The notes under the pieces were generated by a model. It was not told the origin of the DNA, did not search any database, and was given only the letters and a program-made list of their open reading frames with translations. From NCBI RefSeq assembly GCF_042432445.1, contig NZ_JBHLXE010000100.1, forward strand, positions 62,001 through 126,000: a stretch of DNA of 64,000 bases, written 5' to 3'. The position numbers and the translations under genes were made by a program. The DNA comes from Thorsellia kenyensis. Lineage in GTDB: Bacteria; Pseudomonadota; Gammaproteobacteria; Enterobacterales; Thorselliaceae. Positions 46,433-56,661 of the stretch are shown one piece after another. How positions within the stretch are numbered: position 1 is the first letter of the stretch; the number at the start of each line of letters is the position of its first letter.

Positions 46433-49400
46433 CTAAGGAACCTTTCTACACCAAGCTTTTTCAAAAGCAGTTTTATTGTTTGATGAGGTAACGCCCTGCA
46501 GATATACACATACTTCTTTTGCTCTGTAACTTTTTACATTGATTGACTTCCCTACTCCATACTCAGTGTTTGATCCACTTCTTACTATTGTGCCAGAAGC
46601 AATAGGAGTGGCAATACCGGTAATTCTCCACTCATAATTTACCGATTTTGCTATCGAGTCGAGCGGCCAACCTAAATTTGCAATAGCACTGCCTTGAGTA
46701 ATATTTATGAATTGGCCCGTACCTTGTGAATCCATCAACCAGTAATCTGTGCCTAACTGCGGGAATACAACCGGTTTCGTAAAGGTAATAGTTTTAGCAA
46801 TTCCCTCAATTTGATTACCATCTCTAGGAACTACGGTCACCGAAATTTGTTTACCGCTACTGTCTTCTAGGAAACTGAAAGCTTGTGTCATTGCTAATTC
46901 AGCTTTAAATACTCCAGCAACAGACCAGCTAGCTTTTGATGTATTTGTACTATTGCTTCCTTTAATAAAATCAGCACTCAACACATAACTACTATAGTCT
47001 GGAATTGAAAAACTTTGATCTTTTATAGATTTTAGGTTTACCTCTGGCGCAATATACACGACTGTATTAGACGAATACACTTGTGTGCCTGTCTTACCAT
47101 CTGAAGATTTAGGAGTCATTCGTAAACTGATAATTTTCCCCGCATGTTCAGTTTTAATCACAAAAGCGTTTACTCCAGATAATTTACCATTAGGCGAATT
47201 TACTGCCCCAGATTTTACAACTGCTCCATTCGCTAACCACTCATAATATGAAACATCTTTAGCATCAGTATTTGCTTCATGACTGAAATCATATTGTGCA
47301 AGCACTTCAGCACTGGTTTCAAAATTAGCAAAAATAGATAAAGAACTGATCACTGGTTTTTCTGAAATTACACCAGTAACAGTACTGATTTGTACTTTAT
47401 TACCACCAAGTGTACCTAGATTATCTTTAGCAATAACTTCCATGGTGACAATTTGTCCAGCATAATCTTCTACTACGTCAAATTCAGGTGCTATTTCAGA
47501 CATTTTAATTGTAGAAGACTGCTTTAGAGCACTACCAACATACCAATTAACAGTAGAGGCATCTGAAGCACCCTCTATAAAGTTTTGGAATTTATAAGTC
47601 CCAGCAATTTTGCTTCCACTGCTTACCTTGTCAACAACAACACCATTAAGCGTAATTTTTGGTTCTGAAACGCGCGGGGGCTGTTGTACATTTTTTGTCT
47701 GAGCTGTAGCAAAATTACCTTCTTGTAAATTACCATTTCTTGCGATAACTTTAAGTGTGATCACTTGTCCAACATCCGCCTCTTTTACTGTATATGTTGG
47801 TACATTTCTTGAAGCACCAACATCACCTTGTTGTTGAACTTGATTATTTACAATCCACTCGTAGCGTGATTTATCCCCAGGAATGGTTCCAGCATTAAAT
47901 ACATTATAACTGCCTGATAATTCGTGCCCAGGGAAAATTGAATTTGCATCATTAAGATAGATGATGAAGGCCTCATCAATAAAAGGTGGGATATAAGCAG
48001 ATATAACAGGACCTTTGCTATTAGATGCAGTCAACGTGTTACCATTTATCTTATTTCCATCGGTTGCTGTCGCTGACAAACTGACCGTTTTACCAATATC
48101 ATCAGCACTTAATCTATACTCATCATCAATAGGAAGGGTTTCATCTAGAACACCATTGATTGACCAATTGGCCATAGAACGATTTAATTGATTATTGCCT
48201 GGTTCGAAAGCATACAAAGCACTCAATGCATTTCCTTCAACAGCTTCCCCCGCAATCGATAAAGAGCTTAATTCTGGTGCCACATAAATGAGATTATTAG
48301 AGACAACAGAAGTTCCTACAAGCCCATTAGCATTTTTAGGTAATATTTCAAGAGTAATTAACTTACCTACCTCTTCTTGTGTTACCGTAAATCTTTGAAG
48401 GCCTTCTATTTTTGCTGGTTCTGCTATAGGCTGAAACTCTCCTATAGATTTACCATCAACAAGCCACCTATATTCAGATCGATCTAAGCTCGAATCATTT
48501 TGCCCTATAGAAATATCATATGAACCAATAATATTTAATCCTTGCGCAGGTTCAAAAGCAATCTCAACCCGACTCACTGAAGGTCGTTTACTCACAGTTA
48601 ATTTCATTTGCTCTTTATCGTTATTACCTAATACGCCTGCCCCATCCTTGGCCTGCATTGAGAGGGTAATAACTTGCCCTACATCCTCTTCTTTAATCTC
48701 ATAAAGGAGAGGATCAATTCCTATAATACCATTTTTTATATCATTCTCTGTAGACCAACTAAAGGTTGAGGCATCTACAAGACTTTGTGAACCTGCTTGG
48801 AACTGATAAGTCGCAGTTAGAATATCATTAGGTAGCAAGAAACCTGCTTGTTGTTGCTCTAAAATGTCAATAGATAAAATATCAATATTGGGAGGCACAA
48901 TAGTAAATTCAGGGACCATGTAAGTGGTCGATTTTGTTTCCCCAACAACCCCAGCAACATCTTTAGGTATAACTGTTAACGTAAGAACTTTACCCGATTC
49001 ACTTTTGTCTATTGATAACTCAGGTAGCCTGATTCTTCCTTCACCACGAGTTGAATTATTTAGGTTCGGTGTACTCAATCCCGTCCAACTATAAATAGAA
49101 TCATTAGCTGGATTACTCGATTTACCCTCTACAAAGGTATATTCACCTATTACTCTCACGTTCCAAGGATAATTAGCCTCGATCGTTGGTGTTATAATCA
49201 AGTTTTCAACTTGAGGCGGCTTGATTATATTGGGCGTAAACGCCTCGGCATTATTTCCTTTATTATTTAGATCATCATAAGCCACCATATACAATTTAAT
49301 CACGTTACCGGCATCATCAGGAGAAATTGTATACGTGATATCACCCGCTTTTACACCTTTGATGGTTTGTGAGGGTGCCACCCATTCATAGGTAGATGCA

Positions 49401-52400
49401 TCCACATTACTCTGAGAGCTTGGGGTAAAACGGTATTGAGCTTTTATGATATCATTCACATAAAAGGCACCATTTCGGTTACTATTGGTATTAACTATCT
49501 CTAAGAACTCTATTTTAGGTGGATTTTGTTGTGTAGCAGCGTTAATTGTTGCCGTTTTAATATCACCGGCAAACCCAACACCATCTTTAGGAGTCATAGT
49601 TAATGTAATTAATTTACCTGCATCATTTTCTGTTAATGCAACCATCACAGGTGAATTATTTATAACATTTCCATTTACTGGTGAAGACAGCCCACTCCAC
49701 TGATAAGTAGAGTTATTCTCAGGTTTAATGCTATTGCTAGGAATATAATCATAATCTGCCGTTAAAATAACTTGATAAGGTGTTTTATTACTCACAACAT
49801 TCGCATTAATCACTAGATTTTCAATCTGAGGTGGTGTAACAAATTGGAAGCTATCATAACCAGGTTCCCCGACTTGATCCGCACCGTCTATTGGAGTCAC
49901 TTTCACAGAAACGGTTTTACCTACTTCATTAGGACCAAACGTTAAACTACTTCTATCCGATGGAATACTGTTGCCTGTCCACGTAAAGGTAGAGTTATCA
50001 TTGGCGTTACTTGTGATCCCAGCAAAAAAATCATAGTCAACATATATGGAACCAAAATAGAATGGCGTCATGACTTCTGTAGCTATTTTTATTTCCACAT
50101 TCTCTACAGATGGTGGAGTTGGATTAATTTGATACGTTGCTGAATCAACTGCACCTTCCCTATTGAGGCTATTAATTGGTAAAACTTCAAATGTGATCAC
50201 TTTTCCTAAATGTTCAGCCGTCAAATTAAACGTTTTAGATTGAGTGCTTACCTCCATGCCATCAACTAAAAACCGATAAGTAGATCTGTCTTCAGTATTG
50301 CCAGGTATTCCTGTATTGATTTCATAACTAGCTGTTAGGGTAGCTGTATAGCTTGGGGCGTAAATTTCATTGGTAGAATTAATTTTTATATTATAAACGT
50401 AAGGAATAGCATCAGAAATAAGAATATTATCTTCATCTGCATTGCCCACAAGATTATTCGAATCTTTTGCCTCTACACGCAATGTCATCAATTTACCCAC
50501 ATCATCAGAGCTGACTGTATAATTATTGACACTACCTGAAACAGAAATAGTTTGAGTTTCCATATTCCCCCATTGGTATACAGAGGCATCGCTACCTGGA
50601 TTTGGGGTAACCGCTGGTTCAAAATCATAAGAGCCCTTAAGTACACTGCCTAGTGTAACTAACCCACTATCACTCGAGATACTTACATTCTTTACCTGTG
50701 GTGGTGTAATCTTAGGAAGATCTTTGGTATTAGCAACTGCAATAAAATTACCTCTGTCTAAGCCATCAATGGCTATTACAGCAATTTCCATAACTAATCC
50801 TGCTTGTTCAGGTGTCAATGGAGGTAAATCAAATTCATTAAGGCCAATCTTTCTATTGCTCCCTGCATAAGGAGATCTTCGTTTATTAATTGCTTGTATT
50901 GCCTGTCCTTCAGGCTTAAATTCATAAAGTGAATTATTTACTAAGCTATTGCCATCAAAAATGTTATCTGTTGGTATAAAATTATAGCTTACTTTAAGAA
51001 CCTCACCCTTGCCAATAAATCCACTTAATTTTAACTCTGTGATTAAAGGCTCTTTATTCCCAAGATTATTCAGAGGGGATACAGATGAATCTGACCCAAG
51101 ACTTCTCATATTTTTTTGAGAGGCGTTATTTGGGCTAGGGATCTCATTTGTACAATCTTGAGTCGGGATTTTTTTCTCATCAAACAAACAAGTGAAATTA
51201 ACAAACGAGACATCTTCAAATTGATTAATTTGAATACTGTCTGAACGTAAAGATAGACCCAAACCAATAACCTGAGGATAAGCACTTATCAACTGCCCTG
51301 ATCCACTTGCATTCCCTTCGTTCATCCATTGACTTGACGGATTTGCGTCTTCTACTGAAAGAGGACGACTTGACGGGTTTTGCCCCCATAATGTTGAAGC
51401 AACATAAGGCACTTTAATTTGTCTTCCTGTATCGGGTTTCCCAGATTTTGTTTTAGGAGTGAAGATGAAGGCTGGTCTCGCTAATAGGAAAATCCGCTTG
51501 TAATCTTGAGGCATTCTAACCGCACTGAGAAAATTGCCCCCTACAGCATCAAAATTAAATTTGTTATAGTCATCAGGATTTTGTTGCTTGCTCCCCGGTA
51601 AGATTACTTCTGGTGTTAAATAGGGGACTACCTGAACATCATCCCAAGACTTAACTTCTTTCCAAATGTCATGACTTTCGGCTATTAAATCAGAACGGAA
51701 ATTCGCAGGTAAATCTGGATTGCTTTCTGAACTGGCATCAGGAGATTCTACTAGATAATTTAAACGCCAGTACTCTTCAACCTTTGCTTTAAAATCTTTA
51801 AAGCGCTGACTTTTAGGCTCAACAATAAACCATTCGATTTGATTTGATTCAATGTCACAGCTGTCTTCATCCGCATCGGCAATCCAAAAATAGGGTCTTA
51901 AATATTTTAATTTACCTGCATTCGTATTTAATCCGGCTCTTGGAAAGCCTAGCTGAGATTCCTTTGCATCAATATCCTCAAATGTTTCAATTTCATCATT
52001 TCTAAATTGGCAAAAAGCATCAGGGATATATGCAACTGCGCCCCCTAAAGGCACCATAGAAACAATAAATTTACTCGGATCTGTCTTGTCCCTTAACTCG
52101 ACTAATTCCCAAGTAGGATACTCTTTAAGTCGACCATCTTCTATTTTTTCATATAGACCAATGTCCACACCGTCCGTACCATAATGAGCTCCAATCGATC
52201 TCACATAAGGAGGCCTACCTAATTGAACTACCCCACCTGCAGTAGTCGGTTTATCTGTTTGCGAATCTAACGTGGGATTGTCTCCTAAAATAAAACCTGG
52301 ATTAAAATTTGGTTCTAATGAAACAGGCCCTGCTGGAATAGGTTCTTGAGCAAAATATTTGTTTAAGTCCCATACTTTTACTTCTACTCCCTTGTCCGGG

Positions 52401-53095
52401 ACACCATATTTTGATTTTGGTTTTAGAATAAAACCAATTCGTTTGCCTAAGGCTTCTGTAGGTATTATGATAGCGTCAAGGGTATTAAGCGCTATTGCTT
52501 TTTCTGCATAAGGGGCAAAACTGTGTTTTTTCAAATATTTTTTAGCCGTGTCTGAACCTGCTATTATTAAAGCATCGCCTTTGACTGGTACCGGATTTAA
52601 ATTTTCCCACTTCAAATCTGTATAGGGTTCCACATTATCTAGCATGAACCATTGAACGGTAACACCGGTACCAATAGCAGGATCACAAGGATCGTCATCT
52701 TTATCGATAAAATTGAATGCATCAAAATGAGCGCCAAGCAATGGATATTCTTTTGCTTCATCTATTTGAGAGGGTAATATTGAGCAAAATATATCTGGAA
52801 CATAGGCAATACTTCCTATTGTTGGACCTCGCGTTACGTTATCATCATTTAAAACCCATGGATATTGTACTAATACATTTTTATCATCATAAGCTTCTGT
52901 TAATAATTCTGCACCCACTGAAGCCATATAAGGTGCATGTCCGTTAATGTCTTTTTTCTCTATTTTTTTGCCAATGATTTCTGCATCGACAGCAAAAGAT
53001 GCACTGAGGATTATTGATGAGGTTGCAGTAATTTTAAGTAAAAGTTTAAGTTGCTTTTTTGAGTTATAGCAAAATTTTTCAAACATTTTTTTCAT
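46433..53095 (-). CDS. Giant secreted Ig-repeat protein with two copies of module A (giant 1)
   Basis: 2220 residues. Signal peptide LLLKITATSSIILSASFAVDA (about 18-38) is followed by module A (INGHAPYMASVGAELL, GSIAYVPDIFC, KYGVPDKGVEVKVWDL; about 50-250), a second copy (RPPYVRSIGAHY at about 304, then VAYIPDAFC, IEWFIVEP and SGKPDTGRQIKV to about 600), then about fourteen Ig-like repeats (about 690-2110) with Y.F..G......D.S.Y.W and D.GK.ITL....KDG.G..G. A tail with VCVYLQG and AWCRKVP ends it. No transmembrane anchor is seen. It resembles a lengthened version of the 42618 protein. The repeats look like the bacterial Ig folds of invasin/intimin passengers. Function unknown; adhesin-like exported protein inferred. 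Confidence 0.82.
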   Translation of the reverse strand: MKKMFEKFCYNSKKQLKLLLKITATSSIILSASFAVDAEIIGKKIEKKDINGHAPYMASVGAELLTEAYDDKNVLVQYPWVLNDDNVTRGPTIGSIAYVPDIFCSILPSQIDEAKEYPLLGAHFDAFNFIDKDDDPCDPAIGTGVTVQWFMLDNVEPYTDLKWENLNPVPVKGDALIIAGSDTAKKYLKKHSFAPYAEKAIALNTLDAIIIPTEALGKRIGFILKPKSKYGVPDKGVEVKVWDLNKYFAQEPIPAGPVSLEPNFNPGFILGDNPTLDSQTDKPTTAGGVVQLGRPPYVRSIGAHYGTDGVDIGLYEKIEDGRLKEYPTWELVELRDKTDPSKFIVSMVPLGGAVAYIPDAFCQFRNDEIETFEDIDAKESQLGFPRAGLNTNAGKLKYLRPYFWIADADEDSCDIESNQIEWFIVEPKSQRFKDFKAKVEEYWRLNYLVESPDASSESNPDLPANFRSDLIAESHDIWKEVKSWDDVQVVPYLTPEVILPGSKQQNPDDYNKFNFDAVGGNFLSAVRMPQDYKRIFLLARPAFIFTPKTKSGKPDTGRQIKVPYVASTLWGQNPSSRPLSVEDANPSSQWMNEGNASGSGQLISAYPQVIGLGLSLRSDSIQINQFEDVSFVNFTCLFDEKKIPTQDCTNEIPSPNNASQKNMRSLGSDSSVSPLNNLGNKEPLITELKLSGFIGKGEVLKVSYNFIPTDNIFDGNSLVNNSLYEFKPEGQAIQAINKRRSPYAGSNRKIGLNEFDLPPLTPEQAGLVMEIAVIAIDGLDRGNFIAVANTKDLPKITPPQVKNVSISSDSGLVTLGSVLKGSYDFEPAVTPNPGSDASVYQWGNMETQTISVSGSVNNYTVSSDDVGKLMTLRVEAKDSNNLVGNADEDNILISDAIPYVYNIKINSTNEIYAPSYTATLTASYEINTGIPGNTEDRSTYRFLVDGMEVSTQSKTFNLTAEHLGKVITFEVLPINSLNREGAVDSATYQINPTPPSVENVEIKIATEVMTPFYFGSIYVDYDFFAGITSNANDNSTFTWTGNSIPSDRSSLTFGPNEVGKTVSVKVTPIDGADQVGEPGYDSFQFVTPPQIENLVINANVVSNKTPYQVILTADYDYIPSNSIKPENNSTYQWSGLSSPVNGNVINNSPVMVALTENDAGKLITLTMTPKDGVGFAGDIKTATINAATQQNPPKIEFLEIVNTNSNRNGAFYVNDIIKAQYRFTPSSQSNVDASTYEWVAPSQTIKGVKAGDITYTISPDDAGNVIKLYMVAYDDLNNKGNNAEAFTPNIIKPPQVENLIITPTIEANYPWNVRVIGEYTFVEGKSSNPANDSIYSWTGLSTPNLNNSTRGEGRIRLPELSIDKSESGKVLTLTVIPKDVAGVVGETKSTTYMVPEFTIVPPNIDILSIDILEQQQAGFLLPNDILTATYQFQAGSQSLVDASTFSWSTENDIKNGIIGIDPLLYEIKEEDVGQVITLSMQAKDGAGVLGNNDKEQMKLTVSKRPSVSRVEIAFEPAQGLNIIGSYDISIGQNDSSLDRSEYRWLVDGKSIGEFQPIAEPAKIEGLQRFTVTQEEVGKLITLEILPKNANGLVGTSVVSNNLIYVAPELSSLSIAGEAVEGNALSALYAFEPGNNQLNRSMANWSINGVLDETLPIDDEYRLSADDIGKTVSLSATATDGNKINGNTLTASNSKGPVISAYIPPFIDEAFIIYLNDANSIFPGHELSGSYNVFNAGTIPGDKSRYEWIVNNQVQQQGDVGASRNVPTYTVKEADVGQVITLKVIARNGNLQEGNFATAQTKNVQQPPRVSEPKITLNGVVVDKVSSGSKIAGTYKFQNFIEGASDASTVNWYVGSALKQSSTIKMSEIAPEFDVVEDYAGQIVTMEVIAKDNLGTLGGNKVQISTVTGVISEKPVISSLSIFANFETSAEVLAQYDFSHEANTDAKDVSYYEWLANGAVVKSGAVNSPNGKLSGVNAFVIKTEHAGKIISLRMTPKSSDGKTGTQVYSSNTVVYIAPEVNLKSIKDQSFSIPDYSSYVLSADFIKGSNSTNTSKASWSVAGVFKAELAMTQAFSFLEDSSGKQISVTVVPRDGNQIEGIAKTITFTKPVVFPQLGTDYWLMDSQGTGQFINITQGSAIANLGWPLDSIAKSVNYEWRITGIATPIASGTIVRSGSNTEYGVGKSINVKSYRAKEVCVYLQGVTSSNNKTAFEKAWCRKVP

Positions 53096-53589
53096 TAATA
53101 CACCCTAATTAGAAGTATGCAAGCCAATAAGATTTGTTTTAACAGCTTGCATAATGCACCAGATAAAATTTCTTTAGCTATAAAACAGAAGGTTATATTT
53201 TTTTAATATTTATTTGTTAATCTATGTTGATATAAATTTTGTATCTAATTCATTGCTATTTTAAATTTATCCGCAACATTATAGCGAAATAAATATGTAA
53301 TAGGAGCTTAAAATATGTAAAGTTATCATGCTATTAGTAAACCTAAGTCACATTAATAAACAAATATTCATTGCTATAACTATTAATAAACAGTAAACAT
53401 GAACTTGATTCAAATCGGAAAAAATATACGCAATTCAAATTTATTCGAGGATACTTTGCTGGAGTTTAGTGCAAATAAATGCCTCATTTATCCTTGAAGC
53501 TATAAGGTAAATAATCGTTACCTCAACTGGTTTTAGCTCGATTCAAGAATATTCAGCTAAACTTCCTAACATATTATGATCTTGTAGAA

Positions 53590-53688
53590 TTATGGAAGTG
53601 CCTCTGGTTTATCTAAATGAATTGTAAATGGCACTTCTTGATTTAGCTCTATCACCTTAGTAGGTAAAAAGGTGCCTGTTCGTAACAT
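53590..53688 (-). pseudogene. Possible gene remnant, 32 codons
   Basis: The frame from ATG 53688 reads MLRTGTFLPTKVIELNQEVP and continues FTIHLDKPEALP before a TAA. The composition is protein-like and it does not resemble any full gene in the window. It may be the tail or fragment of a lost gene, or a real microprotein. No ribosome-binding site was recognised. Confidence 0.2.
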
Positions 53689-53815
53689 ATATTATAAAAT
53701 TAGTCTATTAGAAACATCTATGTACTATATTAATTTATAACGTGAATTCCACGATAAAGAATAATGCCTGATTGAATGAAATTATCCTGAGTTGTTGTAT
53801 TTATAAGTTCAATCT

Positions 53816-53879
53816 ATACTAAAGTCACTCCGGATTGCAGGTGCATATATTATTCTGATACCCATTTTGCGGGCGTTAA
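53816..53879. repeat. 64-bp imperfect repeat, copy 1
   Basis: Starts ATACTAAAGTCACT and ends GCGTTAA. It aligns with 53917-53980 over its whole length without gaps at roughly two thirds identity, including TTGCAGGT and AT.CCCA.T blocks. The words TAGAGTT...GTTGCAGGT recall dispersed intergenic repeats seen in some enterobacteria, but the family is not certain. Confidence 0.5.
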
Positions 53880-53916
53880 GTATAAAAAAATCTGCATATG
53901 GATCACCACTCTGTAT

Positions 53917-53980
53917 ATACTAGAGTTACTTAAAGTTGCAGGTACAGCTAGGATCCTAATGCCCAGTCAGTCGGAGTTAA
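53917..53980. repeat. 64-bp imperfect repeat, copy 2
   Basis: Starts ATACTAGAGTTACT and ends GAGTTAA, 101 bp after copy 1. See copy 1 for the alignment. Confidence 0.5.
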
Positions 53981-54143
53981 ACATTACTTAAACATTCCTC
54001 TTGATTTCCATTGGATATAGATCTGTTTTTCGGCTATTTTACCTTATAGACTGTAAATTAATTGCTAGTATCTAATAAAGCAATTCATAGTGTTTAACTT
54101 CTATGAATTGCTGAATATTAATTTATCATTAGATCAAAAGAAA

Positions 54144-55301
54144 TTAATCAACAAGCAATCTGACTTTAAGTTTTAGCCCTTGTTCAGAGAAGTTTGGTTC
54201 AATTGACTTAGTTTTAGGTAATGCATTGTCATTCGTATCTTGAATAGCAAACACGGTACTATCATTCTTTGTAGCAAATTTAGCTATTATTTCCGCTTTA
54301 TCTTCATCGTTATAAATAAAAGGGGTTTTGATCGGGTCAAAATTTGCAAAAGCAGTAGGATCTGTTGGTATATTGCTTATCTGTCCTTTCGATGTTAAAT
54401 ACTCATAAACTGGAGTACCGTCATCTTGGTATACATTCCAAGTTAAATAATCTTTATACTCTTCGGTAGCATCTTTATATTCCTTTGTTTGAGGGTCATA
54501 TTTAGTTACCTCAGCTTTATATTTATGTGTAACATAAATAGTATCGTTGATACCTATCACCGGAGCACCCACTTCACCATTAGTAATATCTTTAATGACT
54601 ATTCTAAATTCATCATCAATACCTACAGGTTTATCTTTAATATCTGGATGCTCTTCTTTATCACCTGGACCAGGAGTTCCTGGTGGTTGTGAAGGATCAG
54701 TCGGGCCTGTTTGTTTTCCTAGATAAGCGACATTGACAACATCTAAATAGACGCCTTCATTTGGTATACCTCTCTCAGACCATGCTTTAATCCTAAAGCC
54801 TATCTGATAACCTACATCGTCTTCTGATACTTGATAAGTAGGACCCGATACGTTTTTTTCGTTTCCTAATAATCCAGTTGTGCTTTCGATTTTAGTATCG
54901 TTTTCAGGATCAATGGTTGTAGCACCAACTGGTAGCCTGTACCACTCAAAATCTAAGTTAATTTTTTCTTTATCTTCTACATCTGAGTCTTCACCAACGC
55001 TTCCAATACTGTCTTTGTCTGCCCACTGGTAATATTTACTATATGCGGCTTCTTCAAGAGAAGTAGGTACCCTTAAAATATCACCGACCTTAATTTGTGT
55101 TTTTACATTGTTATTTTCTGAAGCCAAATACTGAACATCATCACGAAATAAATAAGGGCCAACACTTGGTATAAATGGCATGAAACCGTTTATTGGCTTA
55201 GTCATTGGTGAATCATATGTTTGTAACGCTTGAACTGATAAAGACATAGTTGCCATAACAAAGGCAGCCACAGCTGTTTTCAGCATAAACTTTGATTGCA
55301 T
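54144..55301 (-). CDS. Exported protein with modules A and B (385 residues)
   Basis: Signal peptide TAVAAFVMATMSLSVQA (about 9-25). Module A (INGFMPFIPSVGPYL, GDILRVPT, FEWYRLP, SEDDVGYQIGFRIKAW, RGIPNEGVYLDVVNVAYL) spans about 35-195. A Pro/Gly/Asp linker follows. Module B (about 229-385) has YKAEVTKYDP, LTWNVYQDDGTPVYEYL and the final FSEQGLKLKVRLLVD. No anchor. It is like the 55378 protein throughout, with different linkers, and shares module A with the two giants and module B with the 56851 protein and the barrel protein. It follows 55378 by 76 bp. An AGGAAC precedes the ATG. Inferred: a secreted partner of the barrel protein. Confidence 0.8.
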   Translation of the reverse strand: MQSKFMLKTAVAAFVMATMSLSVQALQTYDSPMTKPINGFMPFIPSVGPYLFRDDVQYLASENNNVKTQIKVGDILRVPTSLEEAAYSKYYQWADKDSIGSVGEDSDVEDKEKINLDFEWYRLPVGATTIDPENDTKIESTTGLLGNEKNVSGPTYQVSEDDVGYQIGFRIKAWSERGIPNEGVYLDVVNVAYLGKQTGPTDPSQPPGTPGPGDKEEHPDIKDKPVGIDDEFRIVIKDITNGEVGAPVIGINDTIYVTHKYKAEVTKYDPQTKEYKDATEEYKDYLTWNVYQDDGTPVYEYLTSKGQISNIPTDPTAFANFDPIKTPFIYNDEDKAEIIAKFATKNDSTVFAIQDTNDNALPKTKSIEPNFSEQGLKLKVRLLVD

Positions 55302-55377
55302 ATCTAAGTTCCTATAGTTTTATTCACTATACCGCTCAATTAGAACGGCATACAATATTTTACTTATTAATAAATTA

Positions 55378-56661
55378 TTACTGTGCAGCAGGAGCTGTAA
55401 CAACTTCATCTAATTCATCATCAGCGATTAAGATAGCTTTTAACATCAAGCCTTGCTCAGAACCTTCAGCTGAAGCAGCTAAAGCCGTTTGATTATTAAG
55501 CTGTGTTGTGAACTTTAACGTACCGTTACTTAAACGACCTGTTGCGTCATTGCCAACTACTGCAAAATTTGTATCAGTTCTTATGGCTTCTAATTCAGTT
55601 GCATTACCCTGAGCGTTATTCGATAAGCCCGTATTAACTAGTAAAGTTTCACCTTCATATAGCTGCCATACAATATTATTTTCTAGAGCTTCAAGTTCAG
55701 TAGCACTTAAATCAACGTAAGTAGGTAAACTATTTTCTTCAACAATTTCACCTTTTTCATTTTGTGCTATTTTTTGTATTTTTGCAGTATAAGTGCTGTT
55801 TACATATGGAATCTCTGTATTAGCTTCACTACCACTTATTACTTTATCCGCACTATTAACGATAACAACACGATACTTGCTGTATGGGCTTTTAACTATA
55901 CCACCTCCACCGATGTTCGGGTTCTCACCACCGTCTGGCAGTTCTGATTCAGGTGTAATTACAGTTGGCAGAGATGGATCTTTTTCTCCAGGTTTATTTG
56001 GGTTTTCTGGGTATTTTTGCCCAGCTAACTTAGACACGTCAAGTACTTCTAATGGGGTGCCAATATAAGGCAAACCGCGGACTGTAACAGGAGTGATTTT
56101 GAAGCCGATCTTTTTACCTGCATCTGTTTTTTTTACTGTATAGGGTACACCGTATTTTTCAGTTTCATCACTAACTGCAACTTTAAACTCTTCTGAAAGC
56201 GAAGTAGCACTTTGTGGCATGACATACCACTCTACAAGTAAATTCATTGCTTTTTTTGTATCTTTAGGTGTAAGACCAGAAAGTATTTCATAAGCTCCAC
56301 CCTCATATTTTTCATCGCCATCTAAATCTGAGAAGTCAAAAATCCCCTTTTCTCTTAGAGCTTCTTTAAATTGTTCACGAATCTGTTCTGTAATACCTAC
56401 AGGTACATACAATATATCGCCTACTTCAACTCTTGCCTTCTCTTCTGGTGTCGGTGCAACATAAGGTTCCCCTATTCCACCTTTTACAATTGCTGCACCT
56501 ATAGAAGGAATAATTGGTTGAAAACCAGTAATTTGCTTAGTTTTTTCTGATTCAAATGGCTGTATTGCAGCATATGCCGTTGAACCAAATAACACAGAAG
56601 TTAATGCAACTGCTAATGCAGTGCGTTTTAATAATCGATTTGTGATACAACTGTTTTTCAT
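55378..56661 (-). CDS. Exported protein with modules A and B (427 residues)
   Basis: Signal peptide TALAVALTSVLFGSTAYAA (about 14-32). Module A: ITGFQPIIPSIGAAIV (about 44), GDILYVPVG (about 81), LLVEWYVMPQSAT, then VPYTVKKTDAGKKIGFKITP and RGLPYIGTPLEVLDVSKL (to about 212). A Pro/Gly linker (214-256) leads to module B (261-416) with YTAKIQKIAQNEKGE, IVWQLYEGETLLVNTG and EGSEQGLMLKAILIAD. The only cysteine is in the signal region. AAGGA precedes the ATG. It lies 189 bp after the 56851 gene and 76 bp before the 54144 gene on the same strand. It is the closest relative of the 54144 protein. Confidence 0.8.
   Translation of the reverse strand: MKNSCITNRLLKRTALAVALTSVLFGSTAYAAIQPFESEKTKQITGFQPIIPSIGAAIVKGGIGEPYVAPTPEEKARVEVGDILYVPVGITEQIREQFKEALREKGIFDFSDLDGDEKYEGGAYEILSGLTPKDTKKAMNLLVEWYVMPQSATSLSEEFKVAVSDETEKYGVPYTVKKTDAGKKIGFKITPVTVRGLPYIGTPLEVLDVSKLAGQKYPENPNKPGEKDPSLPTVITPESELPDGGENPNIGGGGIVKSPYSKYRVVIVNSADKVISGSEANTEIPYVNSTYTAKIQKIAQNEKGEIVEENSLPTYVDLSATELEALENNIVWQLYEGETLLVNTGLSNNAQGNATELEAIRTDTNFAVVGNDATGRLSNGTLKFTTQLNNQTALAASAEGSEQGLMLKAILIADDELDEVVTAPAAQ

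Larger units (their letters stand above)
53096..54143. other. 1-kb gene-poor gap inside the surface-protein locus
   Basis: About 1050 bp. It contains a 32-codon frame (53590-53688, minus) and a pair of 64-bp imperfect direct repeats (53816-53879 and 53917-53980). The last 130 bp are AT-rich. No intact gene is seen, so it probably holds a promoter for the giant gene and the 3' end of the 54144 transcript. Confidence 0.5.

Noticed and set aside
46433..53095. Possible CRISPR or DNA tandem-repeat array
   Set aside because: The repetition is at protein level (diverged Ig-like repeats) and not near-identical DNA with spacers.
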